Assembly (NCBI GenBank): GCA_002835675.1
Contig: PIZR01000004.1
Location: 25,381 to 89,380, forward strand
Source: Bacillus sp. BA3
GTDB taxonomy: Bacteria; Bacillota; Bacilli; Bacillales; DSM-1321
DNA length: 64,000 nucleotides
Direction of reading: 5' to 3'
Shown: piece after piece, positions 8,649 to 18,561 of the stretch
Position numbering within the stretch: position 1 is the first letter of the stretch
Layout: each line of letters begins with the position of its first letter
Made by a program: the position numbers and the translations under genes
The notes under the pieces: model-generated
Seen by the model: the letters and a program-made list of their open reading frames with translations, nothing else
Database searches by the model: none
What the model was told of the DNA's origin: nothing

Positions 8649-9917
8649 CTAGGCAATGATTCCCCTTTTATTTTCATAGTTTTCATATATTCTGCCGTCC
8701 ATGATCTTCTTAAGCACCTGTACAGTTTCATAGACTTCCTGAAAAGAGGTATAAAGAGCAACAGGTGCTAAACGAATCATATTCGGTTCACGATAATCGG
8801 GAATGATGGCCTCTTGTTTCAATGCTTTACATATTCTTGCAGCTTCTGGATGTTCAAGGATGATATGACCGCCCCTTTTTGCTTCATGCCTTGGGCTCCC
8901 AATCTCAAATCCATATCCCGTCAATTCCGAATGTACTAAATCCATAAGATATTGAGTCAGCTTCAAGGATTTCTTCCGGACTTGTTCTATCCCCGCTTCC
9001 GCAAACATTTCAAGCGAGCCTAAAAGGGGGGCCATGCTTAATATATGGGGAGTTCCAATTTGAAAGGCACCTGCCGAATTTGCCTGGGTAAAGGTATGTT
9101 CCATATCGAACTGCCTATCTTTCCGCGACCCAAACCATCCAGCCAACCCGGGCATCCTTGCAAAATGCTTACGGTTCACATATAACCCCGCTACACATCC
9201 TGGTCCGCCATTCAAATGCTTATAATTACACCAAAACGCGAAATCCACTTCCCAGTTGTCAAACAAATGCGGGATGGCTCCCACGGAATGACAGGCATCG
9301 AATCCTATCATGATTCCACGCGCATGCGCTTCCTTTGTTAACCTCTCCATATCAAGGATCTGTCCGCTTCGATATAAAACCGTCGGAAGTACAATCAACG
9401 CTATTTCCTCGTTCATCTCTTCAATGATGTCTTCTTCTTCAAGGAATTTACCATCTCGGCTTTTCACCTGAACCAAGTGTGCCGAAGGATCAAGCCCATG
9501 CAATCGGAGCTGGCTTTGAAGTGCATAGATATCACTCGGGAAGGTTAGTTCATCCGCCAAAATCTTATTCCTGCCAGCTCTCGGTTCAAAAAAAGTGGCC
9601 GCAAGCTGATGCAGATTAGCTGTAGTCGACCCTCCCATTATCACTTCATCCTCTAAAGCTCCTACCAATGGGGCACTCAATTCACCCAATCTCTCAGAAA
9701 AGTAAAACCAGGGCTCGGCACCCTCCGTCCAGCCATCGACCCCATACTTTTTCCAATCTTCCAATGACTTCATTAAACTTTTCTCAGCCCGCTTCGATAA
9801 AAGTCCCAATGAGTTGCCATCCATATAAATCATCCCGGGGCTCAAGTAGAACTCCTCTCTGTAAGAAACTAATGGATCTTCCTGATCCAACGTTTTCGCA
9901 TACTCTTTCGTTGACAT
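8649..9917 (-). CDS. kynU: Kynureninase
   Basis: PLP enzyme that splits kynurenine into anthranilate and alanine. It follows the Bacillus KynU pattern closely: [18 protein letters not shown] at the N-terminus, [11 protein letters not shown], and [33 protein letters not shown] precedes the PLP-lysine segment [13 protein letters not shown], and [15 protein letters not shown] ends the domain. With ATG 9917 the length is 422 aa, as expected. An alternative GTG at 9971 overlaps the esterase stop (GTGA) and would add 18 residues and allow translational coupling; the ATG has a poorly placed ribosome site, so the start is uncertain. Confidence 0.94.
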   Translation of the reverse strand: MSTKEYAKTLDQEDPLVSYREEFYLSPGMIYMDGNSLGLLSKRAEKSLMKSLEDWKKYGVDGWTEGAEPWFYFSERLGELSAPLVGALEDEVIMGGSTTANLHQLAATFFEPRAGRNKILADELTFPSDIYALQSQLRLHGLDPSAHLVQVKSRDGKFLEEEDIIEEMNEEIALIVLPTVLYRSGQILDMERLTKEAHARGIMIGFDACHSVGAIPHLFDNWEVDFAFWCNYKHLNGGPGCVAGLYVNRKHFARMPGLAGWFGSRKDRQFDMEHTFTQANSAGAFQIGTPHILSMAPLLGSLEMFAEAGIEQVRKKSLKLTQYLMDLVHSELTGYGFEIGSPRHEAKRGGHIILEHPEAARICKALKQEAIIPDYREPNMIRLAPVALYTSFQEVYETVQVLKKIMDGRIYENYENKRGIIA

Positions 9918-9967
9918 GAAATTATTGATATCCTTGTTCTCCCCGCTTCCTTCCAAGCCACTTTTTT

Positions 9968-11482
9968 TCACTTGTAGATCCCTACCCCTTCCCATGCCAA
10001 CCTTATCATTCTGTCAGGATCTTTTTCAATATAATCCTTTTTATCAAAAATCATTGTGTAGTGATTTCTTTCATCATATTTCGGCCAGATTTCTCCTTCC
10101 GGGGGATTGGGGTTTCCATATTTCGCAAAGTTGACCCAATGGCCCTGCATTCTATGGGAAACCTTCAGGGCAGCTGACCTTGAACCATATGAAACAATCC
10201 GTTTCCCAAATGCCGAGTCAAAAGTCTGGAAAGCAAAAGGGATTTCCATACCATGCGTCGCCCCTAATTTACTTATGCGCATTGCCGCCGTTTTATAATC
10301 AAAACGATACATCCATGTTTTTTCAAAGCGGCTGTATGCCTCCGCATACCAAACCGAGGGAATATGGAAAGTCGCATCACGGCCAATGCCAAGCACAGCT
10401 TCCTTTTCTGGGTAGTTTAAATAAGCATTCGTAATTCGCTCTTTCGCCTCTGGATCAGTGTTATCGAACATTTTCTGAATCATCGCCGCATTAGTTGGAA
10501 TTAATGGGGGATCCATCTGGTCGAATAACGTCGCTTCGTCCCTATTTGTTCCTATAAGCAAGGGTATTCCCTTTGCTTTTCCGGATCGAATCGAATCTAG
10601 TGGATAATCGGGCAGGAAGTCACCATCTACGACAGGTCCAAATGATAATGAGCCCGGCATGGCCTGTGAATTTTCCTGCAAGAGTTGGTAGGAAGCCGTG
10701 ACAATCTCTTGAACTGGAAGCGTCTTTAAGCGGTGGATTTCATCCTTTCCAATGCCCAATATTTCAAGGAACCTTTCACTGAAATGGCGCGCAAATCCTT
10801 TTCCGTAAACAGATGTCGGAGCGGGACTTTCCGCAATGGCCTGTTTAAAAAGACCTCTAGCTGAAGGAACAGTAAGTAAAGTCGTCACCGCATTGCCACC
10901 AGCTGATTCACCAAATATCGTAACATTATCAGGGTCGCCGCCAAACGCTTCTATATTTTCATTAACCCATTTCAGAGACGCAACTTGATCACGTAAACCT
11001 AAATTGGTTTCAAATATTTCCCCATCAACTGCAAACTCGGAAAAATCCAGATATCCCAGTGCCCCCAGCCTATAGTTGATGCTTACTACGACTACATCTC
11101 CATTCTTAGCCAGTAAATGTCCATTGTACATATCAAGGGATCCAGCTCCCGTTATGTATGCTCCTCCAGGAATCCACACCATGACCGGGCGTTTTTTATC
11201 ATCTGCCCTAGGCGACCAAATATTCAGGAACAAGCAATCCTCATCCATTTTTTCATTTCCCGTCATTCCTGTCCTTACCGCCCGATCCATCGGCTGCGGG
11301 GGAATCGGACCAAAATCCACTGCATCCAGGACACCGCTCCACTTATCAACTGGCTCCGGCGAGAGGAAACGCAGACCCTCAATCGGCGCTTTCGCATACC
11401 TGACTCCACGCCAAACGCATATATCGTTTTCCATAGTACCTTGAAGATGTCCTTTTACCGTCGTAACTATCGATCCAATCAT
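9968..11482 (-). CDS. Type-B carboxylesterase (alpha/beta hydrolase), first gene of kynurenine operon
   Basis: A 504-aa cytoplasmic esterase of the PnbA/cholinesterase class. Visible motifs are [11 protein letters not shown] (residues 81-91), the oxyanion-hole GGAYITGAG (106-114), nucleophile Ser193 in FGESAGG, an acidic-residue segment [10 protein letters not shown], and the His segment [25 protein letters not shown] precedes ATG 11482. Its stop codon overlaps a possible kynU GTG, so the two genes are tightly coupled. Tryptophan catabolism needs a formamidase between KynA and KynU, and no KynB is present, so this hydrolase is the best candidate for that step. That role is inferred; generic ester hydrolysis is the safe call. 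Confidence 0.88.
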   Translation of the reverse strand: MIGSIVTTVKGHLQGTMENDICVWRGVRYAKAPIEGLRFLSPEPVDKWSGVLDAVDFGPIPPQPMDRAVRTGMTGNEKMDEDCLFLNIWSPRADDKKRPVMVWIPGGAYITGAGSLDMYNGHLLAKNGDVVVVSINYRLGALGYLDFSEFAVDGEIFETNLGLRDQVASLKWVNENIEAFGGDPDNVTIFGESAGGNAVTTLLTVPSARGLFKQAIAESPAPTSVYGKGFARHFSERFLEILGIGKDEIHRLKTLPVQEIVTASYQLLQENSQAMPGSLSFGPVVDGDFLPDYPLDSIRSGKAKGIPLLIGTNRDEATLFDQMDPPLIPTNAAMIQKMFDNTDPEAKERITNAYLNYPEKEAVLGIGRDATFHIPSVWYAEAYSRFEKTWMYRFDYKTAAMRISKLGATHGMEIPFAFQTFDSAFGKRIVSYGSRSAALKVSHRMQGHWVNFAKYGNPNPPEGEIWPKYDERNHYTMIFDKKDYIEKDPDRMIRLAWEGVGIYK

Positions 11483-11664
11483 TCCCTTTCACCTCTTCAT
11501 ATAGTAGTAGATACTTAAGTTCTTCTTTTTCCATTCCCTTATATCCTTCATCTTTATTGAAAAAAGATCTATAGACTCCGTTCTTCCAAAATAAAGTACC
11601 GCTATCGTATATAAAGTCAGGTTATCCTCATGAGTTTGAAGTTTTCATTAAATGGCCAGTTAAC

Positions 11665-11691
11665 AAAAAAAGACCCAATCAGGTCTTTTTT
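11665..11691 (-). terminator. Terminator after the MerR-family gene
   Basis: An AAAAAGACC/GGTCTTTTT stem with loop TGATTG is followed by a T-run on the minus strand, about 20 bases after the regulator stop. The kynurenine operon promoter should lie between here and 11483. Confidence 0.8.
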
Positions 11692-11710
11692 GTTGAACTT
11701 GGCAAAAAGC

Positions 11711-12124
11711 TTAGGCGAGCATGGCAAGGATACTCAATAAAGAGCTGCCCCGAACGGAAAGCTGTTGTGCAGCATATGTTAATTGCTGTTCATCGAGCTG
11801 TTCCAATAAAGGCTTTAATTCCAGCAATTCATTCTCCAGTCCTTTAAGGTCTGTAGATAGCTTGTCCACCATCAAGAGCACTTGCTCAGAATCAACAGTG
11901 GTTTCAGACCAGACTTGTAACCGTTCCTTGATTTCAGTCAAAGGCATATTCTGTTCTTTATACCGATTAATCATTTGAAGACGATTTAAAGCATCTTCTG
12001 TGTAATACCGATATCTTGACCCAGTTTTTTCATAGTTCAGCATTCCTAATTGTGTGTAATAGTCAATGGTTCTTCTCGAAACATTCGCAAGTTCAGCAAG
12101 CTGGCCAATCCGATATATATTCAC
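11711..12124 (-). CDS. MerR-family transcriptional regulator
   Basis: A 137-aa DNA-binding protein. Residues 1-70 form the MerR winged helix: YRIGQLAELANVSRRTIDYYTQLGML followed by GSRYRYYTEDALNRLQMINRYKEQNMPLTEIKERL. The rest is a coiled-coil dimerisation region rich in Leu and Glu, with no Cys-based metal site, so a metal sensor is unlikely. I use GTG 12124, nine bases after AAGGTG; another GTG at 12136 has that site overlapping it. It follows the SulP transporter gene by 85 bases on the same strand and may regulate it or the kynurenine operon downstream; neither can be shown here. Confidence 0.82.
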   Translation of the reverse strand: MNIYRIGQLAELANVSRRTIDYYTQLGMLNYEKTGSRYRYYTEDALNRLQMINRYKEQNMPLTEIKERLQVWSETTVDSEQVLLMVDKLSTDLKGLENELLELKPLLEQLDEQQLTYAAQQLSVRGSSLLSILAMLA

Positions 12125-12209
12125 CCAGATAGTCACCTTCTTTTAAAAATCTACTGTTAACGATACTATAACATAACTATCCAAAAAGGTGACTTCGAGG
12201 ATGAAACTA

Positions 12210-13817
12210 TTAGACTACTTTATCCGAATTGCCCTTCAACTGCTTCTTGGCAAAATACAGGGCATCTTCCTTCGAATTAAAAAAGTGCTGTTTATCTATT
12301 TTATGATACAGACCAGTGCTGAGTAACAATTCCTTGGGTTGCTGCTGAATTCCGGAAATGATTAATTTCCCCTTATATTTTCCGATGCGATTAACAATCG
12401 CCAATAGTGCAGCCTCTGCTGAAGTGTCCATATATGTTACCCGGCGCATGCTTATTACCAACACTTTCGTCTTATTATCCAAGTTCTCCAATATCGATGA
12501 CTCCAGGACGTCTATCGAACCAAAGAAGAGGGGACCTTCCAAGTTATACACATTGATCTTTGAATCCGAATTATCAATTGGGACTATCTCGGTAATCTCA
12601 TGACTTCTTTCCCTGACTTTTAACGTGTGGCTCATTTTTGCAATGAAGGTGATGAAGGCAATCAATAAGCCAATTCCTACCCCCATGATTAAATCAGTGA
12701 AGACTGTGACGAGGAAGGTGACTAGCAAAACCGCAGAATCCGCCGTCTTCGTTTTCAATACATGAGCGAATTCCTTTCTTTCACTCATATTCCAGGCAAC
12801 AAACATCAATATGGGCGCCATGCTAGCCAAAGGTATATGCGCTGCATATGGAGAAAGCACCAGCAAAACCAGTAAAACGACAATTCCGTGAATGACTCCG
12901 GACATCGGGGAGGCTGCCCCGCTTTTTATATTGGTAGCTGTCCTGGCAATGGCACCTGTCGCAGGTATCCCCCCGAAGAATGGGGTCGCGATGTTCGCGA
13001 TTCCTTGCCCAACCAATTCCTTATTACTATCATGCTTGGTCCCCCCCATGTTATCGGCCACGGTAGCGGATAACAATGACTCGACACCGCCTAACAAGGC
13101 AATCGTAAAAGCAACGGGAAGGAGTGTGATAATGACTTCCACTGATAGCTCCGGCACTTGGAATTGCGGAAAACCTTTCGGAATCGCTCCATACGTAGAA
13201 CCAATCGTAGCCACCTTATCGGGAAATAAAAAGTAAGCTGCAATTGTGGAAATCAGCAAACCCAGAAGCGGTCCTGGCACTCGTGGCAAAAGTCTAGGTG
13301 CCAGCAGTATGACGACAAAACATATAATCGCAACAATCACACTATATAGATTGATCGTGTCTGCTTTAATCACCAGTTCCTTCATGTTATCCATGAACGC
13401 TTCATGTTTTTCCACTTTCATACCAAAGAAGTTGGCAATTTGCCCTGAAAAGATTATTATCGCAATTCCTGTTGTAAATCCAATGATGACGGGACGGGGA
13501 ATGAACTTCATCAAATTGCCTAACTTAAGCAGACCCATCAGGACTAACATAATCCCCGCTAAAAACCCGGCAATTAGCAGGCTTTCATACCCATATTGCA
13601 TAACGATCCCAAATAATAAAGGAACGAACGCCCCGGTTGGCCCTCCAATTTGATACTTGGAGCCACCCAAAATCGATATGAGGATTCCTGCGATGATGGT
13701 CGTATATAACCCGTATATCGGTTCGACGCCTGAAGCAATTGCAAAAGCCAATCCTAAAGGGATGGCCACAACACCTACGACCAATCCTGCCGTTACGTCC
13801 TTTTGAAAACCCTTCAT
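12210..13817 (-). CDS. SulP-family inorganic anion transporter with STAS domain
   Basis: A 535-aa membrane transporter. The N-terminal part has the SulP hallmark DVTAGLVVGVVAIPLGLAFAIASGVEPIYGLY, followed by GGPTGAF and about ten further hydrophobic helices. GIPATGAIARTATNIKSGA is the conserved substrate-region motif. The C-terminal 110 residues are a STAS domain (YNLEGPLFFGSIDVL; YMDTSAEAALL). ATG 13817 has AAGGG six bases upstream; a GTG at 13865 would add 16 residues but has a crowded ribosome site. Sulfate or bicarbonate are possible substrates. It is the second anion-uptake system in the window besides cysTWA. Confidence 0.9.
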   Translation of the reverse strand: MKGFQKDVTAGLVVGVVAIPLGLAFAIASGVEPIYGLYTTIIAGILISILGGSKYQIGGPTGAFVPLLFGIVMQYGYESLLIAGFLAGIMLVLMGLLKLGNLMKFIPRPVIIGFTTGIAIIIFSGQIANFFGMKVEKHEAFMDNMKELVIKADTINLYSVIVAIICFVVILLAPRLLPRVPGPLLGLLISTIAAYFLFPDKVATIGSTYGAIPKGFPQFQVPELSVEVIITLLPVAFTIALLGGVESLLSATVADNMGGTKHDSNKELVGQGIANIATPFFGGIPATGAIARTATNIKSGAASPMSGVIHGIVVLLVLLVLSPYAAHIPLASMAPILMFVAWNMSERKEFAHVLKTKTADSAVLLVTFLVTVFTDLIMGVGIGLLIAFITFIAKMSHTLKVRERSHEITEIVPIDNSDSKINVYNLEGPLFFGSIDVLESSILENLDNKTKVLVISMRRVTYMDTSAEAALLAIVNRIGKYKGKLIISGIQQQPKELLLSTGLYHKIDKQHFFNSKEDALYFAKKQLKGNSDKVV

Positions 13818-13865
13818 ATTATACCCTTGAAATCTAGAATCTTTTATCATCTTTTTAAAACTCAC

Positions 13866-14281
13866 ATCCTTAGTCGTTTTTTTAGTTGGGATCTACCATC
13901 ATCAGGAAAAATGACTTTCTTTCATTTTAGAGGGAGTTGCTTGATCAAAATTAATCTGACTTGTAGGTTTTTTCAACGGGACAAACCATGCGGGGGGACT
14001 TTTCAAAGCTAAGAAATAATCGTCATATGTAATCTCCTTATGTTAAGTTATTTGACATGACCTCTACCACGCTTCAACATTATACAGTAAAACGTAAAAC
14101 TGTACATTGTTAGTAACGTTAACATTTGTTTACAACTTCTTGCATATTTTTACATTTATATTACAATCCGGGACCATGTTTCCAGTCTAGTTAATTTGAA
14201 GCCGGAGATTCAGACTACGAATCAGGAGGTTTGAACTTTGGACTAATTCCCCATACCGGAAAACTTGAATAAAGACCAATA
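13866..14281 (-). promoter_or_regulatory. Long upstream region of the SulP gene with -10 element and inverted repeat
   Basis: No gene is visible. On the minus strand TATAAT lies at 14084-14079. Just upstream of it is an ACAGT...ACTGT inverted repeat (14084-14103) enclosing TTTACGTTTT, which could be an operator. The distance to the start codon implies a leader of about 250 bases. No standard riboswitch motif was recognised in it. Confidence 0.4.
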
Positions 14282-14320
14282 GAAAAAGCATGTTTTGAGA
14301 AAGATTACTCAAAACACGCT
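14282..14320 (-). terminator. Terminator after the GH1 glycosidase gene
   Basis: AGCGTGTTTTGAG pairs with CTCAAAACATGCT with one mismatch and is followed by T5 on the minus strand, 40 bases after the stop. Confidence 0.82.
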
Positions 14321-14359
14321 CTATAAAAACTCAAGGCTCTATATAAGTTTTCTTTCAGT

Positions 14360-15769
14360 TTACAGCTCTTCCCCTCTCGTCTCGATAATATGTTTATACC
14401 AATGAAACGACAGCTTCTTTTTCCGGTTTAACTGATCATGATGATCCACGTAAATAAATCCGTATTGCTTCTTATACCCGTTTAACCAACTTAATAGATC
14501 AATGACAGACCATGCGTAATATCCTTTTAAATGGATGCCTTCGTTGATTGCCCGCTTAATCACTTTTAAGTGCTCCTCAATATATTTAATACGGGGAACA
14601 TCCACTATTTCACCATCGATAATCGGATCCTCATCACCAAGTCCGTTTTCTGTAACATACATTTTAATATCACCATAACGCTCTTTTAACATATGCAGCC
14701 CATCTAAGAATCCTTGAGGTGAGATTTCCCAGCCCCATTTAGTATATGTTTTATCTTCCATTTTTACGGTCCGATAAAAGCCATCAAAAGACGGGTTTCC
14801 TGGAGCTAGAGTAGATGTTTCTCTTGAATGCTCCATGTTTGAAATGGCTTCCCGATTTTTTTCCACGCGAATGGGCTGGTAATAATTGAGTCCGATAAAA
14901 TCATTTTTCCCCGCATTTCTTTTTAGCGTATCCAGTTCTTCTTCGGTCCAACTTGGTGTCCAGCCTTTCTCCTTTAATTGTTCAACCACATAAGCTGGAT
15001 ATTCACCTTTTAAAATTGGGTCATAATACCAAAAAGTTTCATATTCATTGGCATGCCTAGCAGCTAATACATTCTCATGTTTGTCATCAATACTATAAGC
15101 TGGCAGGAATACATGGGTAATCCCAATTTCACCGTAATGATTCAGTGCCTTGTATACCTCTACCGCTTTGGCATGTGCATAAAAAACGTAATGTGTCGCT
15201 TGAAAGTATTTATTTTCATCGTTTTGGATTCCAGGCGGGTGCGCTCCTTTTAAATACCCTAAACCGCAAAACATAACCGTTTCATTAAACGTGATCCAAT
15301 GTTTGACGCGGTCTCCGAATGCGCGAAAACAAATCTCCGCATACTTGACGAATGCTTCAGCTGTTCGCTTATTCGTCCATCCCCCATCTTGTTCAAGCGT
15401 CAAAGGCAAATCCCAATGATACAGCGTAACAAATGGAACAATCCCATATTTTAAGCATTCATTAATAACATTATTATAAAATTCCAAACCTTTTTCATTG
15501 ATTTCCCCGTCACCGGTTGGCAAAATACGTGCCCATGAAATGGAAAACCGATATGATTCAAGTCCCATCTCTGCCATTAATTTAATATCTTCTTTGTAAC
15601 GATGATAATGGTCTATCGCTACATCACCGTTTGTACCTTCATATGTTTTCCCCGGTATCTTCGAGAAGACATCCCAATTCGTTATACCTTTACCATCTTC
15701 ATCCCATGCTCCTTCTATTTGAAAAGAAGCGGAAGCTGCTCCTAATAAAAAATCGTGTGGAAACTTCAA
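14360..15769 (-). CDS. GH1 6-phospho-beta-glucosidase
   Basis: A 469-aa family-1 glycosidase that cleaves phosphorylated beta-glucosides in the cytoplasm. The N-terminus FLLGAASASFQIEGAW is the family signature. The acid/base is in HWITFNETV, and the nucleophile Glu in YVTENGLGDED. Near the C-terminus WSVIDLLSWLNGYKKQYGF has Ser where plain beta-glucosidases have Glu (FEW), plus Lys and Tyr, the phosphate-binding pattern of 6-phospho enzymes. Translation starts at TTG 15769 behind GGAGGGG. No PTS transporter gene lies beside it, so the phosphorylated substrate must come from elsewhere. Confidence 0.9.
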   Translation of the reverse strand: MKFPHDFLLGAASASFQIEGAWDEDGKGITNWDVFSKIPGKTYEGTNGDVAIDHYHRYKEDIKLMAEMGLESYRFSISWARILPTGDGEINEKGLEFYNNVINECLKYGIVPFVTLYHWDLPLTLEQDGGWTNKRTAEAFVKYAEICFRAFGDRVKHWITFNETVMFCGLGYLKGAHPPGIQNDENKYFQATHYVFYAHAKAVEVYKALNHYGEIGITHVFLPAYSIDDKHENVLAARHANEYETFWYYDPILKGEYPAYVVEQLKEKGWTPSWTEEELDTLKRNAGKNDFIGLNYYQPIRVEKNREAISNMEHSRETSTLAPGNPSFDGFYRTVKMEDKTYTKWGWEISPQGFLDGLHMLKERYGDIKMYVTENGLGDEDPIIDGEIVDVPRIKYIEEHLKVIKRAINEGIHLKGYYAWSVIDLLSWLNGYKKQYGFIYVDHHDQLNRKKKLSFHWYKHIIETRGEEL

Positions 15770-15805
15770 TTATACCCCTCCATTTCATACCCTCTTATTA
15801 AATTT

Positions 15806-15834
15806 ATAATAATATATTTTATTCATTGGCACAA
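15806..15834 (-). promoter_or_regulatory. Sigma-A promoter of the GH1 gene
   Basis: TTGTGC (15834-15829), a 17-base spacer, then TATTAT (15811-15806), about 35 bases before the TTG start codon. No clear catabolite-repression cre site was seen next to it. Confidence 0.6.
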
Positions 15835-15872
15835 ATATTAATTTTTAATTCACGCAAAACATAAGCCTTAAA

Positions 15873-15888
15873 GATAGTATTTACTATC
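15873..15888. promoter_or_regulatory. Perfect palindrome upstream of the GH1 promoter
   Basis: GATAGTA-TT-TACTATC has perfect 7-bp arms. It lies about 40 bases upstream of the GH1 gene -35, a position suited to an activator or a looping repressor. The cognate regulator is not in the window. Confidence 0.45.
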
Positions 15889-15977
15889 AGGGAATGATTA
15901 AATCCAGAATTCTGCTGAATCAACCTCTCTTTTTCTAGCTGAAGATGATTGATTTATAGTTTCATATGAACATATGC

Positions 15978-16007
15978 AAAAACCCGTCCACCTAAGGAGG
16001 ACGGGTT
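15978..16007 (-). terminator. Terminator after the Old Yellow Enzyme gene
   Basis: AACCCGTCC/GGACGGGTT stem followed by T5 on the minus strand, 20 bases after the stop. Confidence 0.85.
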
Positions 16008-16026
16008 ACACATATATTCAAGGCAA

Positions 16027-17148
16027 TCACTCCACAACCGGGAGCCATCCTTTTATCCCAATCAACTTTTCCCAAAGCGGATCTGGAATGACCAGTTCAT
16101 CCTGATCTTTTTTTGAAAGGGTGGTCCGTATTTCCGCTTCTTTTCCAGACCTGATTTTTTCAATCCAATGCGGTTCCATAAGAAGTTCGCGGCCAAGGGC
16201 GATAAAAGGGACACCCGTTTCCATAGCTTCCGCAACTTCATCGGGTGTATGCAGTGAGCCTACACCGACAACAGGGATACGATTACCTACTTTATCGTAA
16301 ATTTTGACGATGCGCGACTTTGTCCTATCACTCTCGCGGAATGAGCCATTCCAGAAGTGGCCTACCGATATATGTAGATAATCCAGGTTTTGATTCGCTA
16401 ATCTATCAACGAATTGAACCGTATCATTTAATGTGATTCCAGGATTGCTGCCTTCTTCAGGAGAAAGGCGGTAGCCGATGATAAACGGCTTTTTCGCATG
16501 CTCAGCAACCGTTTTCTCGACTTCATTCACAATGGTAAGCGGAAAAATCAATCGTTTTCCCAGTGTTCCACCCCAGTTATCCGTACGACGGTTCGAGTGT
16601 GGCGAGAAGAATTGCTGCAGCAAGTACGTATTGGCACCATGGATTTCCACACCATCGAATCCTGCTTCGATTGCCCTTCTTGTTGCTTCTCCAAATGCCT
16701 TAATAATGTCTTGTATTTCATCTTCACTCATTTCCCGCGGTACAAGTGCTTCCTCGCTGGAAGCGATGGCACTTGCAGAAACAGGTTGGTTATCAGGCAA
16801 TAATTCCGGCGGACTTTGCCGGCCTCCATGATATATTTGCAGGATCGCTTTTGAGCCGTTGGACTGAATCGTTTCGGCTAGTTTTCTCAAGGAAGGGATA
16901 AAGAAATCGTCATCTGCACTAAGTTGGCCTGGGAATCCCTTACCCCCAGCAGATACATAGGCACATGCCGTGACCACCGCACCTACACCAGCCGAGCGTT
17001 CAGCATAATAGGCCAGTTCATCATCGGTTACAACGCCTTGATCATCTGAAGAATAAGTGGTCATAGGAGCCATCATGATACGATTTTTCACTTCTACCCC
17101 TGATGGAAATATATATGGTTGAAAAATCTTTTCGTATTTTTGATTCAT
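16027..17148 (-). CDS. NADH:flavin oxidoreductase, Old Yellow Enzyme family
   Basis: A 373-aa FMN-dependent TIM-barrel reductase, likely acting on activated C=C bonds. Visible motifs: VKNRIMMAPMTT at the N-terminus (FMN site), LQIYHGGRQS, and the substrate-binding His/Asn pair in GVEIHGANTYLLQQFFSPHSNRRTD, then GVGSLHTPDEV and FIALGRELLMEP near the phosphate-binding end. The architecture resembles B. subtilis YqiG. The physiological substrate is unknown. It lies 21 bases after a HesB-like gene and may share its transcript. Confidence 0.9.
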   Translation of the reverse strand: MNQKYEKIFQPYIFPSGVEVKNRIMMAPMTTYSSDDQGVVTDDELAYYAERSAGVGAVVTACAYVSAGGKGFPGQLSADDDFFIPSLRKLAETIQSNGSKAILQIYHGGRQSPPELLPDNQPVSASAIASSEEALVPREMSEDEIQDIIKAFGEATRRAIEAGFDGVEIHGANTYLLQQFFSPHSNRRTDNWGGTLGKRLIFPLTIVNEVEKTVAEHAKKPFIIGYRLSPEEGSNPGITLNDTVQFVDRLANQNLDYLHISVGHFWNGSFRESDRTKSRIVKIYDKVGNRIPVVGVGSLHTPDEVAEAMETGVPFIALGRELLMEPHWIEKIRSGKEAEIRTTLSKKDQDELVIPDPLWEKLIGIKGWLPVVE

Positions 17149-17169
17149 GCCAATCCTCCCCCTTTACTC

Positions 17170-17478
17170 TTAGTGGTGATGATGCCCGTGCGGTTCTTTA
17201 GAAGGATTCGTGATTTCAAAGCCTTCTTCAGGTACATAAAAATATTTAATCCAGACACCATCCAGAAATTCTTCACGTGAATCAAGCAAAATATCGATTT
17301 CTTTATCTGTTTTGACGATTTCATCATGCTCTGCCGGTGTATCCAGCTTCATGTCATAATGGGCATGATCACCATGCATATGGGTGATATATACACGAAT
17401 CATTTTCCCTTCGGCTTCTTCAGTGCTCAGCATTTTTTGTAAGACCTTTGCTGCATTGCGATTTATTTTGCAATTCAT
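17170..17478 (-). CDS. HesB/IscA-like fold protein with His-rich tail
   Basis: A 102-aa protein that looks like the YneR-type branch of the HesB/IscA family: an N-terminal INRNAAKVLQKML helix, then beta-rich RVYITHMHGDHAHYDMKLD, and GVWIKYFYVPEEGFEI near the end. The tail ends PHGHHHH. The Cys residues that bind Fe-S clusters in IscA are absent except Cys3, so a canonical scaffold role is doubtful; metal binding through His is possible. ATG 17478 is seven bases after GGAGG. It lies just upstream of the Old Yellow Enzyme gene on the same strand. Confidence 0.7.
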   Translation of the reverse strand: MNCKINRNAAKVLQKMLSTEEAEGKMIRVYITHMHGDHAHYDMKLDTPAEHDEIVKTDKEIDILLDSREEFLDGVWIKYFYVPEEGFEITNPSKEPHGHHHH

Positions 17479-17559
17479 GTCCATTCCTCCAACAATAAAA
17501 TTATCCCTGTACTGAATTCTACCCAATTAAGGGTTATCAGTAACATCCATTTTTCCCCT

Positions 17560-18561
17560 TCATGATTGGCCATGTCCTCGGTCTGAAGGAAAGACGATGC
17601 CGATTTGCTTTCTTGCTTCATCCATGATTTCCATGGTCAACAATGAATTCGAATATGAATTAATATCGGATTCCATTTTCCCCTGCTGTATCAAATCAAC
17701 AAATTCTTTCGCTTCATAATACATGGTAGGCATATCCTGTTTAACAGAAATATTTTCAGTGGTTCCATCCCGATACTGAATATCCACCGCTTGCGGTCCT
17801 GAAATTTTCTGAATGATGATGCTTCCAAGTTCACCTTGAATTTCCGATGGCAAATTGGATTCAGTAATTTTGGAAAACATGACGACTGCCTCCATTTCAT
17901 CATAGGAAAGCAGAATCGTTCCTTGCCCATCAACTCCTGATTCAAGCATCGTTCCTGAAGCCTGCACCTTATTCGGTTTACCGAACAGTACAACAAGTAG
18001 ATAGAGGACGTAAATGCCTAAATCCATTAAAGAGCCACTGGAGAATTCCGGATTGAATGCATTCAGCACAGTTCCTTGTTTATATGAATCGTAGCGTGAT
18101 GAATATTGGCAAAAGCTTCCCGAGAAACGCCTAATCTTCCCGATTTTATCCAGATTCCCTTTTATACTTTCGAAATTCGGCATGATGGTCGATTTCATCG
18201 CTTCCATCAATAGCACATCATTTTGTTTTGCTGCCTCAATCATATCCCTTACTTCTGCCGCATTCGAGGCCATTGGTTTTTCACATAATACATGTTTTTT
18301 ATTTTGTAAAAACAACACGGCTTGCCGGCAATGATGAGAGTTAGGGCTTGCTATATATACAGCGTCGATTTCATCGCTGGCAGCCATTTCTTCTATATTC
18401 GTAAAAGTCGTATGTACTTCGTATTTATTGGCAAATTCCTTGGCTTTCTCTTCTGTACGTGAATACACGGCGGTTAAAGATAAATCCTCTACATGCTTAG
18501 CAGCCTCCAAAAATCGTTCCGTGATCCAGTTTGTACCTATTACCCCTAATCTTATCAACAT
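17560..18561 (-). CDS. Gfo/Idh/MocA-family NAD(P)-dependent oxidoreductase
   Basis: A 333-aa dehydrogenase. The Rossmann motif is IRLGVIGTNWITERF at the N-terminus. IDAVYIASPNSHHCRQAVLFLQNKKHVLCEKP near residues 68-98 carries the EKP lysine typical of the family. The C-terminal half forms the mixed beta-sheet domain (SGSLMDLGIYVLY). ATG 18561 sits behind AAAGGGGATAGG. Substrate is not predictable; family members act on sugars, inositols and related polyols. Confidence 0.88.
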   Translation of the reverse strand: MLIRLGVIGTNWITERFLEAAKHVEDLSLTAVYSRTEEKAKEFANKYEVHTTFTNIEEMAASDEIDAVYIASPNSHHCRQAVLFLQNKKHVLCEKPMASNAAEVRDMIEAAKQNDVLLMEAMKSTIMPNFESIKGNLDKIGKIRRFSGSFCQYSSRYDSYKQGTVLNAFNPEFSSGSLMDLGIYVLYLLVVLFGKPNKVQASGTMLESGVDGQGTILLSYDEMEAVVMFSKITESNLPSEIQGELGSIIIQKISGPQAVDIQYRDGTTENISVKQDMPTMYYEAKEFVDLIQQGKMESDINSYSNSLLTMEIMDEARKQIGIVFPSDRGHGQS

